From NCBI RefSeq assembly GCF_001493375.1, contig NZ_LN929893.1, positions 231,284 through 295,283 of the forward strand: DNA of 64,000 nt. Direction: 5' to 3'. The stretch comes from Streptomyces specialis (GTDB lineage Bacteria; Actinomycetota; Actinomycetes; Streptomycetales; Streptomycetaceae). A model generated the notes under the pieces. That model had not been told where the DNA came from. It saw only the letters and a program-made list of their open reading frames with translations, and ran no database searches. Both the position numbers and the translations under genes were made by a program. Numbering within the stretch: position 1 is the stretch's first letter; each line of letters begins with the position of its first letter. Positions 48,156 to 57,387 of this stretch are shown here, one piece after another.

Positions 48156-50966
48156 CTACCCGACGGAGCTGTACGCCACCACGCCGCGCAGCATCTTGTC
48201 GACCGCCTTGCGGGCGTTGGCCGTCACCGTCCCGCCCTCCGGCGCCGCCGCCGCGATCTGGCCCAGGACGTCGATGACCTGCTTGCACCAGCGCACGAAG
48301 TCACCGGCGGGCATGTCGGCGTCCCGCAGGACCGCGTCCAGGCCGTGGCCCTGCGCCCAGCGGTAGGCGGGCCAGGCGAACCCGAGGTCCGGTTCTCGCT
48401 GGCCGACGCCCGTGGCCCGGCCGATGGCGTGCCGCTCCTCCAGCGCGTCCAGCCGGCCCCAGATCTTCACCATCTCGCCCAGCGCGTCCCGCGCCCTGCC
48501 GCCGGGCACCTCCGGCGGCGGGGCGTCGTCGGCGCTGCGGGTCTCGAAGACCAGGGCGGAGACGCAGGACGCCAGCTCGGCCGGGTCAAGACCCTCCCAT
48601 ACCCCCTCGCGCAGGCACTCGCTGGCCAGCAGGTCCAGCTCGCCGTAGAGCCGGGCCAGCCTGCGGCCCTCGGGCGTCACCTCGTCGCCGCGCAGATACC
48701 CCAGCTCGGTCAGGAGCGCCGCCACCTGATCGAAGGTGCGGGCGATGGTGTTGGTCCTGCCCTCGATGCGCCGTTCGAGCTGCCGCGTGTCCCGCTCCAG
48801 CCGGTAGTACCGCTCGGCCCAGCGCGCGTGGTCCTCCCGCTCGGCGCAGCCGTGGCACGGGTGGGCGCGGATCTCCGTCCGCAGCCGCCCGATCTCGGCG
48901 TCGTCGGCCGCCGCCGACCGCCCCTTGCGGTGCCGGCGCGGCACGGCGTGCCCGGCCTTGGACCGCAGCGCCGACGCCAGGTCGCGCCGGGACTGCGGGC
49001 TGCGCGGGTTGAACGACTTCGGGATCCGCATCCGGTCCAGCGGCTCCACCGGCACCGGGAAGTCCATCGACGCCAGCCGCTTGACCTGCCGCTGCTCGGT
49101 CAGCACCAGCGGGCGCGGCCCGTCGTGGTGGTCGAACCCCCGGTGCCCCGCGCTGCGCCCGGCGGGCATGCCCGGGTCCAGGACCAGGGCCAGCCCGGCG
49201 TACTTGCCGGTCGGCACGTGGATGATGTCGCCCGGCCTGAGCTGCTCCAGCGACGTGTGCGCGGCGGCCCGGCGCTGCGCCACGCCCTGCCGCGCCAGCT
49301 CGGTCTCCCGGTCCTTGAGGTCACGGCGCAGCCGCGCGTACTCCTCGAAGTCCCCCAGGTGGCAGGTCATCGCCTCCCGGTACCCGGCGAGCCCGGTCTC
49401 GTTGCGCTGCACCTGCCGCGAGATGCCCACCACCGAGCGGTCCGCCTGGAACTGCGCGAACGACGTCTCCAGCAGCTCCCGCGACCGGTGCCGCCCGAAC
49501 TGCGACACCAGGTTGACCGCCATGTTGTACGACGGCTTGAACGACGACCGCAGCGGATAGGTCCGCGCCCCGGCCAGCCCGGCCAGGGCCGCCGGGTCCA
49601 TGCCGCGCTGCCACAGCACCACCGCGTGGCCCTCGATGTCGATGCCGCGCCGCCCGGCGCGGCCGGTGAGCTGCGTGTACTCGCCGGGCGTGATGTCCGC
49701 GTGCTGCTCGCCGTTCCACTTGACGAGCTTCTCCAGGACCACGGAACGGGCCGGCATGTTGATGCCCAGGGCCAGGGTCTCGGTGGCGAAGACCGCCTTG
49801 ACCAGCCCCCGGACGAACAGCTCCTCGACGATCTCCTTGAACGTCGGCAGCATCCCGGCGTGGTGCGCGGCGATGCCCCGCTCCAGGCCCTCCAGCCACT
49901 CGAAGTACCCCAGGACGTGCAGGTCCTCGTCGGGGATGGAGGCCGTGCGCCGCTCCACGATCTCCCGCACCCGGGTGCGGGCCGCCGCGTCGTTCAGCCG
50001 CAGACCCGCGTGCAGGCACTGCTGGACGGCCGCCTCGCAGCCCGCCCGGCTGAAGATGAAGGTGATCGCGGGCAGCAGGCCCTCGGCGTCCAGCCGGTCG
50101 ATGCCCTCGACGCGGCTGGGCGGGTAGGCGCGGGCGCGCTGCCGCCGCTCGCGCTCCCGGTCGGCGGCGCGCTTGCGGTCGCGGCCGTCCCGGTACCGGT
50201 CGCGGGCGGTCCACGGGCGGGTGTTCTCCATCCGGGCCATGCGCAGCAGGTCCGGATTGACCTCCCGCTTCTCGCCCGACTCCTCGAACAGGTCGTACAG
50301 CCGGCGCCCGGCCAGCACGTGCTGCCACAGCGGCACCGGGCGGTGCTCGGAGACGATGACCTGGGTGTCGCCGCGGACGGTGTCCAGCCAGTCGCCGAAC
50401 TCCTCGGCGTTGGAGACCGTGGCCGACAGCGAGACCAGGGTGACGGACTCGGGGAGGTGGATGATGACCTCCTCCCACACCGCGCCGCGGAAGCGGTCGG
50501 AGAGGTAGTGCACCTCGTCCATGACCACGTAGCCGAGGCCGTCCAGCGCCCGGGAACCCGCGTACAGCATGTTCCGCAGGACCTCGGTGGTCATCACGAT
50601 GACGGGGGCGTCGCCGTTGACACTGTTGTCGCCGGTGAGCAGACCGACGCGGTCGGCGCCGTACCGCTTGACCAGATCGGTGAACTTCTGGTTCGACAGC
50701 GCCTTGATCGGCGTCGTGTAGAAACACTTCCGGCCCTGCTGGAGGGCGAGATGGACGGCGAACTCCCCGACGATCGTCTTGCCCGAGCCGGTGGGCGCCG
50801 CGACCAGGACGCCCTTGCCGGCCTCCAGGGCCTGGCACGCCTCGATCTGGAACGGATCCAGCCCGAAGTCGTACAACTCGCGGAACGGGGCGAGCGCGGT
50901 GGCCTGCTCGGCGGCGCGGCGCCGGGCGGCGGAGTAGCGCTCCGCGGGGCTCATGTGGTCGGTCAT
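48156..50966 (-). CDS. DEVH-box helicase, HelY/Mtr4-like
   Basis: A large Ski2/Mtr4-type superfamily 2 RNA helicase (936 aa) probably acting in RNA processing or decay. It has FQIEACQALEAGKGVLVAAP followed by TGSGKT (Walker A, residues 57-64), TTPIKALSNQKF, VVMDEVHYLSDRFRGAVWEE (DEVH), LVSLSATVSN (SAT) and YTQLTGRAGRRGID (motif VI). A long arch-like insertion and the C-terminal DSHCT region follow. It has the same layout as mycobacterial HelY. Start ATG at 50966 (MTDHMSPAERY). It is transcribed from the dagK-tatC side. Confidence 0.95.
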   Translation of the reverse strand: MTDHMSPAERYSAARRRAAEQATALAPFRELYDFGLDPFQIEACQALEAGKGVLVAAPTGSGKTIVGEFAVHLALQQGRKCFYTTPIKALSNQKFTDLVKRYGADRVGLLTGDNSVNGDAPVIVMTTEVLRNMLYAGSRALDGLGYVVMDEVHYLSDRFRGAVWEEVIIHLPESVTLVSLSATVSNAEEFGDWLDTVRGDTQVIVSEHRPVPLWQHVLAGRRLYDLFEESGEKREVNPDLLRMARMENTRPWTARDRYRDGRDRKRAADRERERRQRARAYPPSRVEGIDRLDAEGLLPAITFIFSRAGCEAAVQQCLHAGLRLNDAAARTRVREIVERRTASIPDEDLHVLGYFEWLEGLERGIAAHHAGMLPTFKEIVEELFVRGLVKAVFATETLALGINMPARSVVLEKLVKWNGEQHADITPGEYTQLTGRAGRRGIDIEGHAVVLWQRGMDPAALAGLAGARTYPLRSSFKPSYNMAVNLVSQFGRHRSRELLETSFAQFQADRSVVGISRQVQRNETGLAGYREAMTCHLGDFEEYARLRRDLKDRETELARQGVAQRRAAAHTSLEQLRPGDIIHVPTGKYAGLALVLDPGMPAGRSAGHRGFDHHDGPRPLVLTEQRQVKRLASMDFPVPVEPLDRMRIPKSFNPRSPQSRRDLASALRSKAGHAVPRRHRKGRSAAADDAEIGRLRTEIRAHPCHGCAEREDHARWAERYYRLERDTRQLERRIEGRTNTIARTFDQVAALLTELGYLRGDEVTPEGRRLARLYGELDLLASECLREGVWEGLDPAELASCVSALVFETRSADDAPPPEVPGGRARDALGEMVKIWGRLDALEERHAIGRATGVGQREPDLGFAWPAYRWAQGHGLDAVLRDADMPAGDFVRWCKQVIDVLGQIAAAAPEGGTVTANARKAVDKMLRGVVAYSSVG

Positions 50967-51013
50967 TGTGCCTACGAGCCTACCGGCCCCGCCCCGGACG
51001 GAGACGTGAACTT

Positions 51014-51523
51014 TCACTGGCCGCCCGGCGCCAGCAGCCGCACCGCGCCGGGCACGCACACGGCGGTGAGCGGCAGCGGTCCCAGGGGTTCACCGTCGGC
51101 GTACCCGGTGACGCCGGGGGCGTCGATCTCCACCCGGGCCGCCTCGGACACGGACACCGCCGGGTGGTCCAGGTGGGTCCCCCGGTACACGCGGGGGAAG
51201 ACGCGCAGCAGCGTGGTCCTGCTGACCTCGCCGACCACGGTGACCGTGAACAGGCCGTCGTCCACCCGGGCGCCCGCGCAGATCCGCATGCCGCCGCCGT
51301 AGCTCGCCGCGTTGCCCACCGCGACCAGGGTCGCGTCGGTCTCCCGCCACGGGCCGCCGTCGAGCCGGAGCCGGAAGGGCACCGGCCGCAGCGCGGCCAG
51401 CTCGGCGACCATCGCCACGTCGTAGCGCCGGGGGCCGCGCGGCCACCGCATCCGGTTGCCCCGGTCGGTGACCCGGGAGTCGAAGCCGGACGCCAGCACG
51501 CTGCCGAACCACGCGTCCCCCAC
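51014..51523 (-). CDS. Diacylglycerol/lipid kinase, C-terminal part
   Basis: The C-terminal domain of a diacylglycerol-kinase-like protein: DAWFGSVLASGFDSRVTDRG, ALRPVPFRLRLDGG, VAVGNAASYGGGMRICAGAR, DDGLFTVTVVGEVSRTTLLR and YADGEPLGPLPLTAV, all DagK/YegS features. The ATG at 51523 belongs to the artefact edge and is not a true start. The N-terminal part is at 51779-52122; about 25 residues between them are missing and replaced by adapter-derived sequence. The two pieces were one gene in the organism. Confidence 0.85.
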   Translation of the reverse strand: MGDAWFGSVLASGFDSRVTDRGNRMRWPRGPRRYDVAMVAELAALRPVPFRLRLDGGPWRETDATLVAVGNAASYGGGMRICAGARVDDGLFTVTVVGEVSRTTLLRVFPRVYRGTHLDHPAVSVSEAARVEIDAPGVTGYADGEPLGPLPLTAVCVPGAVRLLAPGGQ

Positions 51524-51778
51524 CCGCCCCTCTCTCTTCTCCCCATCGGCCGCTGCCGATCACGATGATTGTCTCTTTTACGCTTCTTATTCTCCCATCA
51601 ATACCCATTTCAATATTATCATCCTTCCCCGTACAACTTACTTTACGATTTCACATGCTTTAAGGCGTGCATTTAAGCGAGGTGTGAATGCCACGTGTTT
51701 ATCTTGTGAAGTGCCGTGCAGCCTCGGAAACTAGCGCTCTCCTGTTCGGCCAGGGCGTCAGATGGGTATGAGAGACAG
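51524..51778. other. Adapter-derived insertion splitting the lipid kinase gene
   Basis: Bases 51530-51565 resemble a corrupted reverse-complement Nextera read-1 adapter (CGCTGCCGAtcACGA), then about 180 bases of AT-rich noise that has no relation to the genome's base use. Bases 51745-51778 are a corrupted forward adapter (GCGTCAGATG then GTATGAGAGACAG against AGATGTGTATAAGAGACAG). This joins two reads in a gene. Confidence 0.9.
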
Positions 51779-52122
51779 GTCGGGGGAGACGCGGCGGCAC
51801 CCGGGTCCCGGGTGGGCAGCCCGCAGGCGCGCGCCGTGTCGTTCCCCGTGCCGGCGGCGACGATGCCCAGCGGCGTGGCGGTGCCCGCGACCGCGCGCAG
51901 GGCCAGGGAGACCAGCCCGTCGCCGCCGACCGCGACCACGGCCCCGGGCCCCCGGGCCACCGCCGCCTCGGCCCGCCGCAGCGCGTCGGGCGCGTCCTGG
52001 CCGACGACGCTCCGGACCCGGAACCCGGCCTCCCGCAGCACCCGGGCGGCGGGCCGGGCGGCACGACCACCGCGGCCCCGGCCCGCCGCCGGATTGACGA
52101 GCAGGGTTATCTCACCGCTCAC
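51779..52122 (-). CDS. Diacylglycerol/lipid kinase, N-terminal part
   Basis: The catalytic N-terminal domain of a DagK-type lipid kinase: ITLLVNPAAGRGRGGRAA, DALRRAEAAVARGPGAVVAV followed by GGDGLVSLALRAVAG, and the ATP-site LGIVAAGTGNDTARACGLP. GGDG and GTGND are the family's signature loops. ATG at 52122 opens the gene 22 bases after tatC. The frame breaks at the adapter after DPGAAASP; the C-terminal domain is found beyond the artefact at 51014-51523. Confidence 0.88.
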
Positions 52123-52144
52123 CGCTCACCCGCGGTCCCGCCGG

Positions 52145-53065
52145 TCACGTCGCGTCGTCGTAGCCGTTGACGTGCGACGGGCCGTCGTCCGGCGACGGGG
52201 CACCGACCCGCTCCACCGGCTCCAGGGTGGCCGGGGTGAGGTCCAGCGAGGACGCCTCGTCGTCGCTCAGCTCCGCGTCCGGATCGGCACTCCGCCTGCG
52301 CCGGTCGTTGAGGAGGGCGATGACGCAGGCCAGGAAATACAGCCCGGTGACGGGCACCTGGAGCGCGACCATCGACAGCAGGTCGGTCGGGGTGATCGCG
52401 GCGGCGAAGACGGCGATGCCGACCACCATCCAGCGCCACCAGCTCAGCATCCGCTGCCCGGAGAGCACGCCGCCGAAGTTCAGCATGACGAGCACCAGCG
52501 GCAGCTCGAAGGACAGGCCGAAGGCCAGAGCCATGCGGACGGTGAGGTCCAGCAGCTCCTCGACGGTGACGAGATTCTCCGCGCCCTCGGCGCTGAAGCT
52601 CAGCAGCACGGGGATGGCACGCGGCAGCAGCCAGTACGCGAAGTAGACCCCGGTGAGGAACAGCGGCACGCCGAACCCGACGACGGCGCTGGTGTACTTC
52701 TTCTCGTGCTTGTGCAGTCCGGGCGCGATGAACGCCCAGAACTGGTACAGCCACACCGGCGAGGACGCGATCAGACCGACCAGCAGGGAGACCCTGAAGA
52801 AGGTGGCGAACGGCGCGGTCAGGCCGTTCTGCGTGAGCCGGGCGCACCGGTCGATGGCGCTGTCGGTGTCGTTGACCTCGTCGCACTCGGGAAGCGGCTC
52901 GGTGAGGACATCCATGATGTCCTGGGCGAAGAACAACGCGATGATCGTGATCGCCAGGATCGCCGCCATCGACACCCCGAGCCGGTTGCGCAGCTCCCGA
53001 AGATGCTCGGTGAGAGGCATCCGCCCCTCGGGGTCCTTCTCCTTCTTGCGCGTGGCCTTCGGCAC
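52145..53065 (-). CDS. tatC: Sec-independent protein translocase TatC
   Basis: TatC is the twin-arginine signal receptor of the Tat pathway. The 306-aa protein shows EGRMPLTEHLRELRNRLGVS, the conserved N-terminal cytoplasmic block, and six membrane helices, with FAYWLLPRAIPVLLSF and GLSFELPLVLVMLNFGGVLS. A 50-residue acidic C-terminal tail follows. It lies 72 bases after tatA. Tat signal peptides occur in this window (glycosyl hydrolase at 20594-21880). Confidence 0.96.
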   Translation of the reverse strand: MPKATRKKEKDPEGRMPLTEHLRELRNRLGVSMAAILAITIIALFFAQDIMDVLTEPLPECDEVNDTDSAIDRCARLTQNGLTAPFATFFRVSLLVGLIASSPVWLYQFWAFIAPGLHKHEKKYTSAVVGFGVPLFLTGVYFAYWLLPRAIPVLLSFSAEGAENLVTVEELLDLTVRMALAFGLSFELPLVLVMLNFGGVLSGQRMLSWWRWMVVGIAVFAAAITPTDLLSMVALQVPVTGLYFLACVIALLNDRRRRSADPDAELSDDEASSLDLTPATLEPVERVGAPSPDDGPSHVNGYDDAT

Positions 53066-53137
53066 CCCACGTCCTCATCTCGTAGGGGGGCCGGCACCAC
53101 GCCGGCCACCCGCTCTCACTGCTGGGTCGACAGTACG

Positions 53138-53407
53138 TCAGCCCTGCGTCGTGCCCCTGGGCTCGTCCACCGGGCGCGCGGCGGCCGTGTCACCCGGGGC
53201 GGACTGGATGGTCCTGGGCGCGGTGCCCGGCGCGGCGCCGTCCGCGCCGGCGGGGGGCTGGTCGCCCTTCATCGCGGATGTCTCGCTCTTGAGGATCCGC
53301 ATGGACTTGCCGAGCGCGCGGGCGGTGTCCGGCAGGCGCTTGGAGCCGAAGACGACCACGACGACAAGGGCCACGAGGAGGATGTGCCATGCGGAAAGCG
53401 AGCCCAT
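53138..53407 (-). CDS. tatA: Sec-independent protein translocase TatA
   Basis: TatA forms the Tat pore. The 89-aa protein has one membrane helix (MGSLSAWHILLVALVVVVVF), the FGSKRLPDTARALGKSMRIL amphipathic helix and a Pro/Ala-rich acidic tail. The FG motif is intact. ATG at 53407. Confidence 0.95.
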   Translation of the reverse strand: MGSLSAWHILLVALVVVVVFGSKRLPDTARALGKSMRILKSETSAMKGDQPPAGADGAAPGTAPRTIQSAPGDTAAARPVDEPRGTTQG

Positions 53408-53535
53408 ATCGTCCGTCCACTTCTGATCGGGAGAGATCTGTCCGCCGTGCCGGCCCCCGGATGTTTTCCGGCCGGTGGCACGAGCCGCAATTTTAACTCC
53501 CGCCGGTGAACAACGGGCAATGCCCGGACGTCCGC

Positions 53536-53799
53536 CTATTCTCCGCGGCCGTCCGGTCCCGTCCCGCTGTCCGGGCCGTCGGCGCTGTTCATGACATACA
53601 TCCGGCCGGCCGCGCCGCCCCGGGCGGCCAGCGGCGCGGCGGACCGTTCGAGTTCGTCGACGGCCCGGCTGATCCGCTCGGCGCTGTCGCCCACGGCCCG
53701 CGCGAACCGGCGGACCTCGATGCCGACGCGCACCGCCAGAACCGCGAGGACCGCGACTCCGCAGAACGCGAGCGTGAGCTGGAACATGGGCCAGAACAT
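53536..53799 (-). CDS. Small membrane protein, DUF948-like layout
   Basis: An 87-aa protein with one N-terminal membrane helix (LTLAFCGVAVLAVLAVRVGI) and a short amphipathic coiled coil (RRFARAVGDSAERISRAVDE). The low-complexity tail has no match. It starts three bases after the PafC stop (53802) on the same strand, so it belongs to the pafBC-tatA unit. No function is recognised; it may be an accessory to Tat or just a scaffold protein. Confidence 0.65.
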   Translation of the reverse strand: MFWPMFQLTLAFCGVAVLAVLAVRVGIEVRRFARAVGDSAERISRAVDELERSAAPLAARGGAAGRMYVMNSADGPDSGTGPDGRGE

Positions 53800-53801
53800 C
53801 G

Positions 53802-54770
53802 CTACGGGGTCTCCTCGTACAGGTCCAGGGCGGCGCGGGCCGCCGCCCGGGCGCTGTCCGCCAGCTCCGGCGGCGAGACGATCCTGCCGTCCCCGCCGAG
53901 CCGCAGCGCCAGCCGGCGCAACGTGGCCGGGTCAGGGGTCCGCAGCGTGACCCGCAGCCCGCCGTCGGGCAGCTCCTCGGCCGTGTCGTGCGGATAGTAC
54001 TCGGCGACCCACCGGCCGCCCGGCCCGACCTCGATCACCACCTCAGGATCGGAGGGCGCGGGCTGCACCAGCCCCTCGCTCAGGTCCCTGGGCTCGACGG
54101 GCGGCGGGTCGGCCGGGGTGTCCAGCAGCTCGATGCGGGCCACCCGGTCCAGCCGGAACGTGCGCCGCGCCTCGGTCCTGCGGCACCACGCCTCGACATA
54201 GGTGTGGCCGAGCGCGAAGAGCCGGATCGGGTCGATCTCCCGGTCGGTCAGCTCGTCGCGGCCCGGCGAGTAGTAGCGGATGAGGAGCCTGCGGCGCTCG
54301 GTGATCGCCCGGTCCACGACGGCGAAGACGCCGCCCTCGGCCTCGAAGGTGACCGACAGCCGGGAGCTGGCGCCGGCGCTCTCCCCGGCCGCCGCCTCCA
54401 GCTTGGCCGTGGCGCGCAGCAGCGCGTCCTTGTCGCCGTCCCGCAGCCCGGGCAGCGTCGCGACGGCGCGGGCGGCGACCAGCAGGGCCGTCGCCTCGTC
54501 GGCGGCGAGCCGCAGCGGCTGGCCGGTGCCGGAGCCGACGGCGTCCGCGTTGTGCCACCAGATGTGCTCGCCGTCGGTGTCGATGTCGAGCAGGTCGCCG
54601 CCGCGGAAGCTGGTGCCGCACATGGGCAGCACGTTGAGGTCGGAGATCAGCTCGTCCTCCGAGATCCCGAAGGCGCGCGCCACCTCGTCGACGCGGGCGC
54701 CGGGGCGCTCGCGCAGATAGGTCACGAGCGACAGCATCCGCCGGGTCCTGTCGATGGCGGTGGTCGCCAT
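53802..54770 (-). CDS. pafC: WYL-domain transcriptional regulator PafC
   Basis: PafC pairs with PafB to activate the mitomycin/DNA-damage response independent of LexA in mycobacteria. The 322-aa protein has an HTH (RMLSLVTYLRERPGARVDEV, ARAFGISEDELISDL), the WYL domain near RLLIRYYSPGRDELTDREID, and a C-terminal WCX part. It lies 54 bases after pafB on the same strand; the order matches other actinobacteria. Confidence 0.92.
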   Translation of the reverse strand: MATTAIDRTRRMLSLVTYLRERPGARVDEVARAFGISEDELISDLNVLPMCGTSFRGGDLLDIDTDGEHIWWHNADAVGSGTGQPLRLAADEATALLVAARAVATLPGLRDGDKDALLRATAKLEAAAGESAGASSRLSVTFEAEGGVFAVVDRAITERRRLLIRYYSPGRDELTDREIDPIRLFALGHTYVEAWCRRTEARRTFRLDRVARIELLDTPADPPPVEPRDLSEGLVQPAPSDPEVVIEVGPGGRWVAEYYPHDTAEELPDGGLRVTLRTPDPATLRRLALRLGGDGRIVSPPELADSARAAARAALDLYEETP

Positions 54771-54824
54771 GTCCGCTCCTCTCCTTCCTCTCCCCTGGTG
54801 TCCCCGCGTCCCCGCGCGTCCCGC

Positions 54825-55778
54825 TCAGCCCTTGGCGACCGCGCGCAGCCGGTCCACCACGTCCGCCCGCAGCTCGGCGGGCTCCAGCACCACGACGTCC
54901 GGGCCGAACTCGGCGAGCCAGGCGTCGAGTCCGTGCCCGTAGGGGATCTCCAGCTCGTCCCAGTCGGCGTCCACGGCGGAGATCCGGGCCGCGCGGGCGC
55001 GCAGCGGATACCCGGAGCCCGCCCGCAGCCTGATCCGCGCCTGGCCCGTGGCGTGCTCCCCCGCCCAGCGCGCGACGCTCTCGCGGACCGCGACCTGGCC
55101 GGGGACCTCGGTGGTGAAGGCGCCGGAGCGCGACCGGACACGGCCGACGATCCGGGAGAGCCGGAACACACGCGCGGCGCCCCGGTCGCGGTCGAACCCC
55201 GCCAGGTACCAGTGGCCGCGCCAGCACTCCAGGGCCCACGGCTCGACCTGCCGGGTGTCGGCACGGACCGCGTTGCCCTTGCGGTAGGCGAACGTGACGG
55301 GCCGCCGGTCGCGGCAGGCGATCATCAGGGGCTCGAACGCCGCCTCGCCCGCGGGCACCCGCGGCTCCAGCGCGCTGTAGGTCTCCCGCTCCTCCTCGGC
55401 CAGCGGCATGCCGGCCGCCCGCAGCTTCTGCAGAGCGCCGCTGGCGGCCCCGGCGAGCCTGGCCTGCTGCCAGACACGGGCGGCCACGCCGAGCGCGGCG
55501 GCCTCCTCGGCGTCGAGGGTGACGGGCGGAAGCTGATTGCGGTCACGGCGCGCGACATAGCCGACATCGCCGTCGAGGCTCTCGACGGTCTCGATGATCA
55601 TGCCCAGCTCGCGCAGGTCGTCCTTGTCGCGCTCGAACATCCGGTTGAACGCGTCCTCGGAGGCGACCTCGATGTACGCCTCGATGGAGGTCCGCAGCTC
55701 CCGCTTGCTCAGGGGGCGGCCCGTGCCCAGCAGGCACAGGGCAAGATTCATCAGCCGCTCGGCCTTGGCAATCGCCAT
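54825..55778 (-). CDS. pafB: WYL-domain transcriptional regulator PafB
   Basis: PafB is the partner of PafC; the pair bind DNA and sense DNA damage. The 317-aa protein has a winged HTH (AERLMNLALCLLGTGRPLSK), RMFERDKDDLRELGMIIETV, the WYL core (PVTFAYRKGNAVRADTRQVE and WALECWRGHWYLAGFDRDR) and the WCX region. ATG at 55778, which has GGAGGG upstream (55794-55789), gives MAIAKAERL. A strong hairpin terminator separates it from the FKBP gene. Confidence 0.92.
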   Translation of the reverse strand: MAIAKAERLMNLALCLLGTGRPLSKRELRTSIEAYIEVASEDAFNRMFERDKDDLRELGMIIETVESLDGDVGYVARRDRNQLPPVTLDAEEAAALGVAARVWQQARLAGAASGALQKLRAAGMPLAEEERETYSALEPRVPAGEAAFEPLMIACRDRRPVTFAYRKGNAVRADTRQVEPWALECWRGHWYLAGFDRDRGAARVFRLSRIVGRVRSRSGAFTTEVPGQVAVRESVARWAGEHATGQARIRLRAGSGYPLRARAARISAVDADWDELEIPYGHGLDAWLAEFGPDVVVLEPAELRADVVDRLRAVAKG

Positions 55779-55820
55779 CGGCGCGTCGCCCTCCCTCCTC
55801 AACTCCCCGCTGCGCGAACG

Positions 55821-55854
55821 CGGTGGGCCCATCCCGCAGGGGATGGGCCCACCG
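55821..55854. terminator. 15-bp hairpin after FKBP gene
   Basis: A perfect 15-bp stem (CGGTGGGCCCATCCC / GGGATGGGCCCACCG) with a four-base loop sits between the FKBP stop and the pafB start. It is a likely rho-independent terminator of Streptomyces type, without a clear T-tract. Confidence 0.75.
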
Positions 55855-55869
55855 TACCGCCTGTCCGGA

Positions 55870-56244
55870 TCAGGCCGAGACCAGATCGCAGACGAAGATC
55901 AGGGTCTCGCCCGGCTTGATCCGGCCGCCACCGGCTCCCGCGTCCCCGTACGCCAGGTGCGGGGGGATGGTGAGCTGCCGCCGGCCGCCGACCCGCATGC
56001 CCTGCACGCCGCGGTCCCAGCCGGGGATGACCTGGCCGGCGCCGAGCTGGAAGCGGAGCGGGGTGCCCCGGTTCCAGCTCGCGTCGAACTCCTCGCCGGT
56101 GCTGAAGGCGACGCCGACGTAGTGCACGGAGACCTGGGCGCCCGCCTCGGCGGCCGGGCCCTCGCCCTCCCAGATGTCCTTGATCTCCAGATCGGCCGGG
56201 GGCTCGCCACCGGGGAAGTCGATCTCGGGCTTGTCGATGCTCAC
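55870..56244 (-). CDS. FKBP-type peptidyl-prolyl isomerase
   Basis: A single-domain cytoplasmic FKBP (124 aa) that speeds proline isomerisation. Family blocks are VSVHYVGVAFSTGEEFDASW, FQLGAGQVIPGWDRGVQGMR, VGGRRQLTIPPHLAYGDAGA and GETLIFVCDLVS. It lies 52 bases after a second FKBP on the same strand, the normal order near pafA in Streptomyces. Confidence 0.95.
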   Translation of the reverse strand: MSIDKPEIDFPGGEPPADLEIKDIWEGEGPAAEAGAQVSVHYVGVAFSTGEEFDASWNRGTPLRFQLGAGQVIPGWDRGVQGMRVGGRRQLTIPPHLAYGDAGAGGGRIKPGETLIFVCDLVSA

Positions 56245-56296
56245 GGGAAACTCTCCTACGACTGTCGCTGTGTGACGGGCCGCCGAGGGGCGGCCG

Positions 56297-57280
56297 TTAG
56301 ACCGTGCCGACGATGTCGACGACGAAGACCAGGGTGGCGTCGCCGGGGATGCCGCTGTTCCCCTCGGCGCCGTAGGCCAGGTCGGGCGGGATGACCATCA
56401 GCACCCGGTCGCCCACGTGCTTGCCGACCAGCGCCTGGTCCCAGCCCGCGATGACCGAGCCGGTGCCGATCTGGAAGCCGGAGGCCGCGCCCCGGTCCCA
56501 CGAGGAGTCGAACTTCTCGCCGCCGTCCCACAGGACGCCGGTGTACTGGGCGACCAGGCCCTGGCCGGCCTCGACCTCGGCGCCGTCGCCCTCGATGAGC
56601 ACCTGCTCCTGGAGCTCCGCCGGCGGGTCCTGGTCCTCGGGGATGGTGATCGTGGCCGGCTCCTCGGCGGGCGCCGCCCCCTCGGGCAGGCCCTCCTCGG
56701 CCGCCGCCTGCTCGCCCTCGGCCGAGCCCTGCGGGTCGATGGCGGCCGTGGCCGCGATGTCGAAGACCCAGATCACGCCGTCGTCCCCGGGGATGCCCGC
56801 GTCCTCGGCCCCCGCGCCCAGCATCTCGCTGACCCGGCCCTCGACGAGGATCCGGCTGCCGACCTTCTTGCCGACCAGGGACTCGGTCGCGCTCTGCGGC
56901 AGCGACGACTCGACACCCGGCTGCACCACGTACTGCGTGGGCGGGGCGTCGGCGCCCGCGCCCTCGGCGGCCCAGGTGTTGACCAGTTCCAGATCGGCGT
57001 TGGCGATACGGCCGACGACGCCGAGGCGGACGAAGTCCCCCTCGGCCACCTTCGCGCCGTCGCCCTCGGTGACGACCTCGGTGACGGTCTCCTCACCGAA
57101 CTCGGCGTCCTCCTCGACCGTGATCTCCGGCTGCTCGCCGAGTTCACCCGAGACGGAGGCGACCGGCTCGCCGGACGGTGGGGAGGAGGAGTCGTCGGAA
57201 CCACAGGCGGCGGCCCCCGCGAGGAAGGCGGGTACGGCCAGCACCGCGACGATGCGGCGCGCTCGTTTGGTGAGGATCAT
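56297..57280 (-). CDS. FKBP-type peptidyl-prolyl isomerase, lipoprotein
   Basis: An exported FKBP lipoprotein (327 aa). The signal peptide ends in the lipobox LAGAAAC with Cys26. Two FKBP-like parts follow: a weaker one at about residues 75-180 (KVAEGDFVRLGVVGRI, IPGDDGVIWVFDI) and a canonical C-terminal one (LVAQYTGVLWDGGEKFDSSW, GSVIAGWDQALVGKHVGDRV, LMVIPPDLAYG). An acidic Glu/Ala/Pro linker separates them. It probably helps fold proteins outside the membrane. Confidence 0.94.
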   Translation of the reverse strand: MILTKRARRIVAVLAVPAFLAGAAACGSDDSSSPPSGEPVASVSGELGEQPEITVEEDAEFGEETVTEVVTEGDGAKVAEGDFVRLGVVGRIANADLELVNTWAAEGAGADAPPTQYVVQPGVESSLPQSATESLVGKKVGSRILVEGRVSEMLGAGAEDAGIPGDDGVIWVFDIAATAAIDPQGSAEGEQAAAEEGLPEGAAPAEEPATITIPEDQDPPAELQEQVLIEGDGAEVEAGQGLVAQYTGVLWDGGEKFDSSWDRGAASGFQIGTGSVIAGWDQALVGKHVGDRVLMVIPPDLAYGAEGNSGIPGDATLVFVVDIVGTV

Positions 57281-57307
57281 CAGTCCAACTTGGCGGTAGG
57301 CACGGCC

Positions 57308-57334
57308 GGGGCGGGACCCCGCTGGTCCCGCCCC
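57308..57334. terminator. Hairpin between pafA and FKBP lipoprotein
   Basis: An 11-bp stem (GGGGCGGGACC / GGTCCCGCCCC) with a five-base loop lies between the pafA stop and the FKBP lipoprotein start. It could end pafA transcription. Confidence 0.65.
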
Positions 57335-57387
57335 ACCCTACGGCCTCCGCCGCCCCGCACGGCGGGCGGCTTCACCCGGACCGCCCG

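Noticed and set aside
51566..51745. AT-rich island in the lipid kinase gene, looking like foreign DNA
   Set aside because: It is bounded on both sides by corrupted Nextera adapters and has no coding or mobile-element features.
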